The notes under the pieces were generated by a model. The model saw only the letters and a list, made by a program, of their open reading frames with translations. It did not search any database and had not been told where the DNA came from. DNA of 64,000 nt from Primorskyibacter aestuariivivens (GTDB taxonomy: Bacteria > Pseudomonadota > Alphaproteobacteria > Rhodobacterales > Rhodobacteraceae), in NCBI RefSeq assembly GCF_028023675.1, contig NZ_JAQIOZ010000004.1:284112-348111 (forward strand), given 5' to 3'. This document shows, in pieces, positions 9,703-16,892 of this stretch (within the stretch, counting starts at the first letter, position 1; the number at the start of each line of letters is the position of its first letter). The position numbers and the translations under genes were made by a program.

Positions 9703-11334
9703 TCAGAGGTCTTGTGTCACCAGTTTTGTGGACAGCGCGCGCGGGTCGATCTGCAGTTCGATCAGGGCTGGCGTGTTGGCGGCCAGAGCCTGCGCCATTG
9801 TGTCCGGGAACTGCGCGTCTTCGGTCACGGTGAGGCCCAGCGCGCCATAGCTGCGGGCCAGCGCGGCGAAATCCGGGTTCTTCAGCCGGGTGGCAGAGAC
9901 CCGGCCGGGGTATTTCGACTGTTGGTGCATGCGGATCGTGCCGTACATGCCATTATTGACCACCAGCACCACGATATTGGCGCCGTATTCGCAGGCGGTG
10001 CCAAATTCCTGGCTGGTCATCTGGAAACAGCCGTCGCCTGCAAAGCAGATCACCTTGCGGTCGGGATGTTCCAGCCCGGCGGCGATGGCGGCGGGCAGCC
10101 CATAGCCCATGGAGCCGGAGGTGGGGCCAAGCTGGGTGCGGAAGCGGCGAAAGCGGTAATAGCGGTGCGGCCAGCCGCAGTAATTCCCCGCGCCGTTGGT
10201 GAGGATCGCATCCTCGGGCAGCGTGTCGCGCAGATGGGCCATGACCTGTTCCATATGCAGCGCGCCGGGGGTTTCCTCGGGCTCCTGCCAGGCGTCATAG
10301 GCGGCCCGGGCGGTTCGGATCGCGGCGCTGCAGTCGGGGCCGGGCTTTGCGGTCTCGGCCAGTTGCTGCACGACCTGACCGGCCTGCGCGGCGACGGCAA
10401 GGGTCGGGTAATAGACGCGGCCCGGCTCAGAGGGGTCGGGATGCACATGGATGAGCTTTTGCGCCGGCTTGGGCGGGGTCAAGAGGGTGTAGCCGCTTGT
10501 CGTCATCTCGCCCAGACGCGCGCCGAGGCAGAGGATCAGGTCTGCATTGCGGACCTGATCGGCCAGCGCCGGGTTGGGTGCGATACCGAGATCGCCGATA
10601 TAGTTGGGATGTCTGTTGTCGACATAGTCCTGACAGCGCAGGGTCGTGGCGACGGGGAGTTGGGCGGTCTCGGCGAAGCTCTGCAGCGCCTTGCGGGCGT
10701 CCTCGGACCAGAGCGGTCCGCCGGCGAGGACGAGCGGGCGCTCGGCCTTGTCCAGCATGTCAAGAATGGCCTGAATGTCGCTGTCTGCGGCGCGGCCCGA
10801 GGGCGGGTTCACCGCGGGCACAACGGGCACATCGGCGCTGGCGGAGAGCACATCCTCGGGCAGGGCCAAAACCACTGGGCCGGGGCGACCGGAGAGCGCG
10901 ACGTGATAGGCCTGTGAGACATATTCCGGGATGCGGTCCACCCGGTCGATCTCGGCCACCCATTTGGCCAGTGGGGCGAACATGGCGCGGTAATCTACTT
11001 CCTGAAACGCCTCGCGGTCGCGCTGGTCGCTGGCCACCTGACCGACGAAGAGGATCATCGGCGTGCTGTCCTGAAAGGCCACATGCACCCCGGATGACGC
11101 ATTGGTGGCACCGGGACCGCGCGTGACCATGGCGATGCCGGGGGTGCCGGTGAGCTTGCCATGGGCCTCGGCCATCATCGCCGCGCCGCCCTCTTGCTTG
11201 GCGACAACGGTGCCGATGCCGCTCTCAAAGAGCCCGTCCAGCGCCGCGAGGTAGCTTTCGCCGGGAACACAGAAGACGCGGGTCGCGCCCTGGGCCTTGA
11301 GGGCGTCAACGAGGATCTGGCCACCATGGGGCAT
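9703..11334 (-). CDS. thiamine-pyrophosphate enzyme, acetolactate-synthase-like large subunit
   Basis: 543 residues with the three-domain TPP-enzyme layout: N-terminal PYR domain with the activating Glu48 (VVAKQEGGAAMMAEAHG), a central domain, and a C-terminal PP domain with the TPP/Mg motif GDGCFQMTSQEFGTA ending in VVNN. Similar to IlvB/acetolactate synthase and oxalyl/benzaldehyde-type relatives. No regulatory small subunit is adjacent, so a catabolic or orphan thiamine enzyme is more likely than branched-chain amino-acid synthesis. It lies downstream of the class V aminotransferase and pxpA on the same strand. Confidence 0.85.
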   Translation of the reverse strand: MPHGGQILVDALKAQGATRVFCVPGESYLAALDGLFESGIGTVVAKQEGGAAMMAEAHGKLTGTPGIAMVTRGPGATNASSGVHVAFQDSTPMILFVGQVASDQRDREAFQEVDYRAMFAPLAKWVAEIDRVDRIPEYVSQAYHVALSGRPGPVVLALPEDVLSASADVPVVPAVNPPSGRAADSDIQAILDMLDKAERPLVLAGGPLWSEDARKALQSFAETAQLPVATTLRCQDYVDNRHPNYIGDLGIAPNPALADQVRNADLILCLGARLGEMTTSGYTLLTPPKPAQKLIHVHPDPSEPGRVYYPTLAVAAQAGQVVQQLAETAKPGPDCSAAIRTARAAYDAWQEPEETPGALHMEQVMAHLRDTLPEDAILTNGAGNYCGWPHRYYRFRRFRTQLGPTSGSMGYGLPAAIAAGLEHPDRKVICFAGDGCFQMTSQEFGTACEYGANIVVLVVNNGMYGTIRMHQQSKYPGRVSATRLKNPDFAALARSYGALGLTVTEDAQFPDTMAQALAANTPALIELQIDPRALSTKLVTQDL

Positions 11335-11352
11335 GGGTATTCTCCTTGGGGC

Positions 11353-11372
11353 GGTGGGCAGGATTGCCCACC
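11353..11372. repeat. small palindromic repeat GGTGGGCA...TGCCCACC
   Basis: An 8-bp perfect inverted repeat with loop GGAT (11353-11360 and 11365-11372) followed by CTACG, sitting between the TPP-enzyme gene and the class V aminotransferase, whose TAG stop is read from the CTA that follows. Short dispersed palindromes of this GTGGGCA/TGCCCAC type are common between genes in Rhodobacterales. It may act as mRNA 3'-end or stabiliser. Confidence 0.5.
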
Positions 11373-12617
11373 CTACGAGGTAAGTTCCTTTATCGCGGCG
11401 AGGAAGGCCGCGACTTCGGATGGGGAATTATAGTGGCACATCGACACGCGGATGCAGGAGGGCTGCCCCAGCGGGTCGAGGATATTGCGGGAATAGTGAT
11501 CCGCCTTGCGGGTATGGGTGCGGATGCCCTGGGCGTTGAGATGGGCCACGACCTCTTCCGAAGGCGTGCCGTCGAGCCAGAAGCTGACCAGCCCCTCGCG
11601 CGCGGGGTTGTCCACGCCGCCGACGATATGGATGCCGGGCAGTTCGGCAAGACCCGCGAGATTGCCGGTGCCGTGCAGCATGGCCTTTGTGAGGGAATGC
11701 TCATGTTCATGGATGGCCTGCCCTGCCGCGATAATCCGGGCGCGGCGGTCGGATGCGTCCGAGACCGCGCTGCCCAGCCAGTCGAGATAACCCACCACGT
11801 CGGAAAACGTCGCATAGGCCCCGGTGTCACGGGTGCCGAATTCCCAGTTTTCCAGAGGTCCGTCGATCAGCCCCTCAAACCGCAACTTGCTGGCCCGGTC
11901 CGAGACCCAGGCGATGCCGTAGCCGTGGCGGGAGAACACCTTGTAAGGCGAGATCACGTAGCCGTCGATATCGTAGCTGTCGATGTCAATCAGCCCGTGC
12001 GACGCATGCTGGATACCATCGACAAAGATGAACGCATCGGGGGCCTTGGCGCGGATGGCAGAGGCGATGCCCGCCACGTCGATCCCCATGCCGGTCACGG
12101 GCGAGGTGTGCAGGATCGTGGCAACGCGTGTGTCATCGGTGACATGGGCGGCGTAGGCGTCTGGCGTGACCAGCCCGGTCGCGTCGTCATGCGGGACGGA
12201 GATGTAATCCTTGCCCGCCACATGCGCCCATTTCCGCGCGGCAGAGCGCGAGGCGGGGTGTTCGACGGAGGAGCCGAACACTGCGCCTCCGGGCGTGCCA
12301 AGGATCATGGCGCGGAGCAGGCGGAAGGTCAGTTCCGTGCCGCTTTCACCTACAAAGAATTGCCCAGACGACGCGCCGAAGAAATCACGCATATCCGCTT
12401 TGGACGTTGCGATGATCTCCATCAATGCGTGGGCCGCCGGGTTGTCGCGGCCCTGATTGTCGGGGATGGCGGCGAATTTGGTTGAGGTTTCAACCACGGA
12501 ATTCAGCGTCAGTGCGCCGCCCGCGTTTTCAAAGAACACGCGCGGCCCCTGAAACGGGCAGGCATCGACATGGGCAAAGCGGGACCGGATATCGGCAAGC
12601 AAAGTGTCAGAGAACAT
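11373..12617 (-). CDS. class V aminotransferase-fold PLP enzyme
   Basis: 414 residues of the aminotransferase class V / cysteine-desulfurase fold. Seen: cofactor-contacting D200 and H204 (FIFVDGIQHASHG) and the Schiff-base lysine K226 in ISPYKVFSRHG. There is no catalytic cysteine loop typical of IscS/SufS, so desulfurase activity is doubtful; isopenicillin-epimerase-like or kynureninase-like members of this fold are alternatives. It sits 6 bp downstream of pxpA and 38 bp upstream of the TPP enzyme, so the three probably form one minus-strand operon. Confidence 0.82.
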   Translation of the reverse strand: MFSDTLLADIRSRFAHVDACPFQGPRVFFENAGGALTLNSVVETSTKFAAIPDNQGRDNPAAHALMEIIATSKADMRDFFGASSGQFFVGESGTELTFRLLRAMILGTPGGAVFGSSVEHPASRSAARKWAHVAGKDYISVPHDDATGLVTPDAYAAHVTDDTRVATILHTSPVTGMGIDVAGIASAIRAKAPDAFIFVDGIQHASHGLIDIDSYDIDGYVISPYKVFSRHGYGIAWVSDRASKLRFEGLIDGPLENWEFGTRDTGAYATFSDVVGYLDWLGSAVSDASDRRARIIAAGQAIHEHEHSLTKAMLHGTGNLAGLAELPGIHIVGGVDNPAREGLVSFWLDGTPSEEVVAHLNAQGIRTHTRKADHYSRNILDPLGQPSCIRVSMCHYNSPSEVAAFLAAIKELTS

Positions 12618-12623
12618 GGGGAC

Positions 12624-13385
12624 TCAGTCAAATTGGCGGACGGATACACCGTCGGCCTCCAAAGATGTGCGGACAGATGCGGCCAGATCGACCGCTTCGG
12701 GGGTGTCTCCGTGCAAACAGATCGTGTCGATCCGCGCCGGGATGCGCTTGCCGCTTTGCGTGATGATCGCGCCTTCGCGCACCATCTCGGCGATGCGTGG
12801 GCCTGCCATTGTTGCGTCATGGATCACCGCGCCGGGCAGGGCGCGATCCACCAGCGTGGCGTCGTCATTATAGGCGCGGTCGGCGAAGATCTCGCCCACC
12901 CATGGCGCGCCCAGTTCCCTGACCGCTTCTTGCTGGGCTGTTTCCACCAGCACCATGATGCGCAGCTCGGGGGCGATGGCCCGCGCCGCGCGGTAACAAA
13001 TTAGCGCCATTTCCTTGTTCTCGGAACACATGTTGGACAGTGCGCCATGCAGTTTGAAATGGCGGATTTCACCGCCAGCGGCGCGGGCCATCGCCTGGGA
13101 CGCGCCAAGCTGATAGGTCAGCATGTTGGTCAGCTCGGCGGCGCTCATGTTGAGCCGCCGCCGCCCAAAGCCGCGCAGATCGTCAAAACCGGGGTGACAG
13201 CCAAGGCCCACGCCATTTTTCAGCGCCAGTGCCATCGTGTGCGCCATCACATCCGGGTCACCCGCGTGGAAGCCGCAGGCAATATTGGCGGAGGTGATAG
13301 TATTCAAAAGTTCGGCGTCATGGCCCATGACCCAGGGGCCAAAGCTTTCGCCCATATCGGCATTCAGATCGACGCGCGTGGCCAT
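12624..13385 (-). CDS. pxpA: 5-oxoprolinase subunit A (LamB/YcsF family)
   Basis: 253 residues, the family length, with the signature start VDLNADMGESFG (residues 5-16), HxD-type region CGFHAGDP (37-44) and GCHPGFDDLRGFGRR (62-76). PxpA works with PxpB and PxpC to hydrolyse the damage metabolite 5-oxoproline (pyroglutamate) using ATP. PxpB/PxpC are not next to it here, so the partner genes would have to be elsewhere or this copy works with other partners. First gene of the small minus-strand operon. Confidence 0.88.
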   Translation of the reverse strand: MATRVDLNADMGESFGPWVMGHDAELLNTITSANIACGFHAGDPDVMAHTMALALKNGVGLGCHPGFDDLRGFGRRRLNMSAAELTNMLTYQLGASQAMARAAGGEIRHFKLHGALSNMCSENKEMALICYRAARAIAPELRIMVLVETAQQEAVRELGAPWVGEIFADRAYNDDATLVDRALPGAVIHDATMAGPRIAEMVREGAIITQSGKRIPARIDTICLHGDTPEAVDLAASVRTSLEADGVSVRQFD

Positions 13386-13449
13386 GACATCCCCCAGGTT
13401 GCGTGGCGCAGGATGGCTGGGAAGACGGGCAGGTTCAAGAGGGGCTTAG

Positions 13450-13547
13450 AGCGTTTCCAGTTTAGCTTGAATCGCCAATACCCTGCCACCCCTTCGGCGC
13501 TCTCGGGACATTGGCGATGCCTTGTTTCAACGAAAACTGGAAACGCT
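13450..13547. repeat. long two-tier inverted repeat
   Basis: Outer arms of 14 bp (AGCGTTTCCAGTTT at 13450-13463 and its exact complement at 13534-13547) enclose a second perfect inverted repeat of 9 bp (ATCGCCAAT at 13471-13479, ATTGGCGAT at 13510-13518). The right outer arm ends right at the stop codon of the 41-residue gene, so it could terminate that transcript. It could also be a miniature mobile element; no transposase is present. Confidence 0.6.
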
Positions 13548-13673
13548 TTATTCCAGCCGAACGGCATCGCCAGACTGGCGTTCCGCCGCCGAGAATCCGG
13601 CGTAGTCGAGCCCGTAATCGGCCGCGACAGAGATGACGGCGATCATGACAAAGGCGGTAAGCATGGCTTTCAT
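13548..13673 (-). CDS. 41-residue membrane or secreted peptide
   Basis: Small reading frame starting at ATG (13671-13673) inside the end of the WD40-cytochrome gene and stopping at 13548. The first about 18 residues (MKAMLTAFVMIAVISVAA) are a hydrophobic N-terminal helix or signal peptide, followed by a short acidic/polar tail. Overlap of start and upstream stop by 4 bp suggests translational coupling to the formate dehydrogenase operon. Function unknown; its reality rests on the overlap and the hydrophobic start. Confidence 0.5.
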   Translation of the reverse strand: MKAMLTAFVMIAVISVAADYGLDYAGFSAAERQSGDAVRLE

Positions 13674-14965
13674 TGGGTGTCCTCATCGGGTTGTGTCGCC
13701 GTCTTGAGATAGGCGATCAGGTCAGCACGGTCATCTGCCCCGGTGATCCGCTGCATCGGCATCTTGGTGCCGGGAATGTAGTGGTCGGGGCCCTCGTCGA
13801 ACAGGGCGTTCACCGTGTCTTCGGTCCAGATGATGTCAGAAGCGGTGAGCGTTTCGGAATATTTGTAATCCTCGACGGTGCCTGCACGGCGACCGAAAAG
13901 GTTGTACAGCGTCGGTCCGGCACGGCGCGCGCTTGATGGGGCCAGTGTGTGGCAGACGGCGCATTTGCGCTGGAACTGGCGTTGGCCATTGGGAACGGTG
14001 TCCGGATCCACGAGGTAGGCGGGTTCCTCGGGCGTCATCTGTCCGTGTTCGGTCAGGGTCTCCAGCGGCCACGAGTACATGATCGGATCAAGCCCGCCGG
14101 CATGGATGTTCTGGCCATTGGTGGACCAGGCCAGTGCCCAGACCGGGCCATGCGCCGTGGCCTTGAAATCGCGGGTGATGCGCCACTGGCCCGTGTCGAT
14201 CACCATGATATAACCTTCGCCATCCCCCACGGCGAGATGACTGCCATCCGGTGATAGCGCCATGGCAAGGATCGGGCGGCGACCCAGCGTGTAGTCACGG
14301 ATTTCCTCATCTGTCTTCAGGTCGATGATCCGTGTCTGCCCATCTGTCGCGCCATAAGCGAGCCAGCCCTGTTCGGCATTCAGGACCATCTTGTTGATCC
14401 CGAAGCCGTGGCGCAGGACCAGTCGTTTTTCCTCACCGGTTTCAGGATCCCAGAGCAGAATGTTGCCATCGGTCGAGGCGGAATACAAAAGCCCATCGGG
14501 GCGATAGGCGACCGCATTCACGCCTTGGGTGTGACCCCGCATGAAACGCGGCGCACCTCCTGCAAGCGGCCAAATCCCTACGGTTCCGTCCCAGCTTGCC
14601 GAGGCGAGCGTCTGGCCGTCCGGGGACAGGGCAAGCCCGAACACCTTGGCTGTATGGCCCGTGAGCCGGGTCGGCCTGTCACCGTCCCAGATCAGGATGT
14701 CATTATCATCCCCGCCCGAGGCGACACGCCCGTCCGGCAGGGGCAGCACGGTATTGACCGCCGCGCGGTGACCGTCACGCCAATCGGGTGTGATCCCGTC
14801 CCAGACTCCCACGGCATTGTCGAAGCTGGCTGTGGTGATCTGGCCGGAGGGGGCCACAGCGATATCCATGATCGGACCGCCATGGCCCTTGAGCGTAAAG
14901 AAATCCTGTGCGGCAAGCGGTGTTGCCGCGACAGTTGCCGCAAGGATCAGGGCCGCCCCACGCAT
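13670..14965 (-). CDS. WD40-repeat/cytochrome c fusion protein
   Basis: 431 residues starting MRGAALILAATVAATPLAAQ, a clear signal peptide, so the protein is periplasmic. Residues about 22-320 are a WD40 beta-propeller (repeats such as LTGHTAKVFGLALSPDGQTLASASWDGTVGIWP). Residues 325-431 are a class I cytochrome c with CAVCH at 335-339 and a likely Met ligand in PGTKMPM. I use the start at 14965 because the frame extends further upstream only by overlapping the gamma subunit gene, whose stop is 1 bp away. Probably an electron acceptor or assembly partner of the formate dehydrogenase encoded by the same operon; that role is inferred. Confidence 0.85.
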   Translation of the reverse strand: MRGAALILAATVAATPLAAQDFFTLKGHGGPIMDIAVAPSGQITTASFDNAVGVWDGITPDWRDGHRAAVNTVLPLPDGRVASGGDDNDILIWDGDRPTRLTGHTAKVFGLALSPDGQTLASASWDGTVGIWPLAGGAPRFMRGHTQGVNAVAYRPDGLLYSASTDGNILLWDPETGEEKRLVLRHGFGINKMVLNAEQGWLAYGATDGQTRIIDLKTDEEIRDYTLGRRPILAMALSPDGSHLAVGDGEGYIMVIDTGQWRITRDFKATAHGPVWALAWSTNGQNIHAGGLDPIMYSWPLETLTEHGQMTPEEPAYLVDPDTVPNGQRQFQRKCAVCHTLAPSSARRAGPTLYNLFGRRAGTVEDYKYSETLTASDIIWTEDTVNALFDEGPDHYIPGTKMPMQRITGADDRADLIAYLKTATQPDEDTQ

Positions 14966-14966
14966 G

Positions 14967-16193
14967 TTATTCCGCGGGCGTGGCACCTTTGGGCGCCTCA
15001 GCCTCTTTGGCCTTGACCTCTTCGACCCAGAGCGAATGGTGCTCCTTGGCCCATTGCTCTTCCACATGGCCCGAGCCCATGGCGTCATAGGCACCTTCCA
15101 TCCCGATCGAACCGATATAGATATGCGCGATGATGATCGCCATCAGCACAAAGCTGACGATGGCGTGCCAGAGCTGGGCATATTGCATCTCTTCATGCGG
15201 GGCGAGCGCGGTTGGCAGCGGGTCCAGCCCGATCAGGCCCGGAAGGCCCAGCGCGTTGAGTTTCTCAAACGTGGCCGCGAACATCGGCAGTTCGAACGGG
15301 AAGAGCAGAGACAGGCCAGACGCCGCGATGGAACCGCCCAGCACGATCACCGACCAGAAGATGATCTTCTGGCCAAAGTTGAATTTCTTGGCAGGGGGGT
15401 GCTTGCCCTTGGCAAAGATGCCGCCGCCTTGTGCAATCCATTTCAGGTCGGTCTTGTTCGGGATGTTATGCGCGACCCAGAGGAAGAACACGAAGACCAG
15501 ACCGACGATAAAGGCCCAGCTGACATTGTTGTGCACCCATTTCGACGCGACAGCGAGGTTGGAATACGCCTCGTGCCCGAATGTGGGGATCAGGAATTTG
15601 CGCCCCATCAGCGTGATCAGACCGGTAATCCCCAGCAACAGGAACGACCCGGCCAGCAGCCAGTGCGAGAAACGTTCAAACGCCTTGAAACGTTCAATGG
15701 TGCGGCCGGTCTTTTCACCGTCGATGCGAATACGCCCCCGGATCAGGAAGAACACCACCAAAAGGCCGATCATGCCCAACAGCAGATAACCGCCATAGGT
15801 GATCAGCGGCCCCTGGCGGAACTCAAGCCACCACATGCCGCTGTCCTGCACCAGCACGGTCGAGGCCGGGCCGTCATTGGAGGCGGTGATATTGGCCTTG
15901 CCGAACCGCAGCGCCCGCCACAGGTCCGGATCGGATGCGCCACCAAGCGTGCCAAGCTGGTTGGCAATGCCCGCCGCGCTGTCAGGGTCGCCGACATTGT
16001 TGGCACGGAAGGAATTGTCCACCGTTTCGCCGCGCTGGCGGGCAAGGATGTCTTCCAGCGTTTGGGCCCCGCCGGTCGCGGACCGGTCTGGTGCTTCTGT
16101 CTCCTGGGCCTGAGCGGGGCCGGAGGTCGACAGACCGGTCAACGGCAAGAACAGCGTAAACATCAGGACAAGGGAAAGCAGAACGCGCAACAT
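14967..16193 (-). CDS. formate dehydrogenase gamma subunit (cytochrome b)
   Basis: 408 residues. A signal peptide (1-29) and a periplasmic stretch of about 100 residues precede the four-helix cytochrome b core (about 130-155, 170-200, 225-250, 285-305, 345-370). Histidines in RFSHWLL (about 175-181), AHEEMQYAQLWHA and IAHIYIG are the probable haem b and quinone-side ligands. Family role: anchors FdhAB to the membrane and passes electrons from formate to quinone. The long N-terminal extension ahead of the core is typical of FDH-3 type gamma subunits. Confidence 0.9.
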   Translation of the reverse strand: MLRVLLSLVLMFTLFLPLTGLSTSGPAQAQETEAPDRSATGGAQTLEDILARQRGETVDNSFRANNVGDPDSAAGIANQLGTLGGASDPDLWRALRFGKANITASNDGPASTVLVQDSGMWWLEFRQGPLITYGGYLLLGMIGLLVVFFLIRGRIRIDGEKTGRTIERFKAFERFSHWLLAGSFLLLGITGLITLMGRKFLIPTFGHEAYSNLAVASKWVHNNVSWAFIVGLVFVFFLWVAHNIPNKTDLKWIAQGGGIFAKGKHPPAKKFNFGQKIIFWSVIVLGGSIAASGLSLLFPFELPMFAATFEKLNALGLPGLIGLDPLPTALAPHEEMQYAQLWHAIVSFVLMAIIIAHIYIGSIGMEGAYDAMGSGHVEEQWAKEHHSLWVEEVKAKEAEAPKGATPAE

Positions 16194-16286
16194 GGCGATG
16201 CCTTTCGATAATTCTCAGAAAAGGATGTGCGTAACTTTCAATGGGGCGGCCCTTTGGCAAGGCCGCCCCACGTCTTTCAGATGCGC

Positions 16287-16880
16287 TTAACCGTCGCGCT
16301 GGCCGTAGGCGGAGCCCCAGCCCCAGGCGCCGGAGCCGAAGCCACGGGCCACAACGCGTTCGCGGTAGATGGCCGAAACAACGTCACCGTCACCGGCAAG
16401 CAGCGCCTTGGTCGAACACATCTCGGCGCAGATGGGCAGTTTGCCCTCGGCGATCCGGTTGCGCCCGTATTTGGCGAACTCGGCGGTGGAGTGGGTTTCT
16501 TCGGGGCCACCGGCACAGAAGGTACATTTGTCCATCTTGCCGCGCGATCCAAAGTTGCCCGCCTGCGGGAATTGCGGCGCGCCAAAGGGGCACGCGTAGA
16601 AGCAATAACCACACCCGATGCAGAGGTCCTTGGAGTGCAGGACCACGCCCTCTTCGTTCTGGTAGAAGCAGTCTGTCGGGCAGACGGCCATACAGGGCGC
16701 GTCCGAACAGTGCATGCAAGCCACCGAGATGGAGCGTTCACCCGGGGAGCCGTCGTTGATGGTCACAACGCGGCGCCGGTTGATGCCCCAGGGCACTTCG
16801 TGCTCGTTTTTACAGGCCGTAACGCAGGCATTGCATTCGATGCAGCGTTCGGCGTCGCAGAGGAATTTAGCTCGTGCCAT
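16287..16880 (-). CDS. formate dehydrogenase beta subunit, 4 x [4Fe-4S]
   Basis: 197 residues. Four cysteine clusters are visible: CIECNACVTAC (about 13-23), CMHCSDAPCMAVCP (about 56-69), CIGCGYCFYAC (about 91-101) and CTFC (about 121-124) with partner cysteines, as in FDH-3 / FdhB1-type beta subunits. It relays electrons from the molybdo-subunit to the membrane cytochrome b. No signal peptide, so it is exported with the Tat-targeted alpha subunit. The start lies 12 bp after the alpha subunit stop. Confidence 0.93.
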   Translation of the reverse strand: MARAKFLCDAERCIECNACVTACKNEHEVPWGINRRRVVTINDGSPGERSISVACMHCSDAPCMAVCPTDCFYQNEEGVVLHSKDLCIGCGYCFYACPFGAPQFPQAGNFGSRGKMDKCTFCAGGPEETHSTAEFAKYGRNRIAEGKLPICAEMCSTKALLAGDGDVVSAIYRERVVARGFGSGAWGWGSAYGQRDG

Positions 16881-16892
16881 TTCTCTATCTCC

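Noticed and set aside
9628..10917. 429-codon plus-strand frame opposite the TPP enzyme
   Set aside because: No domain, glycine/arginine-rich shadow composition, and the opposite frame encodes a complete TPP enzyme.
13450..13547. Insertion sequence
   Set aside because: There is no transposase and the element is only 98 bp; inverted repeats alone do not show mobility.
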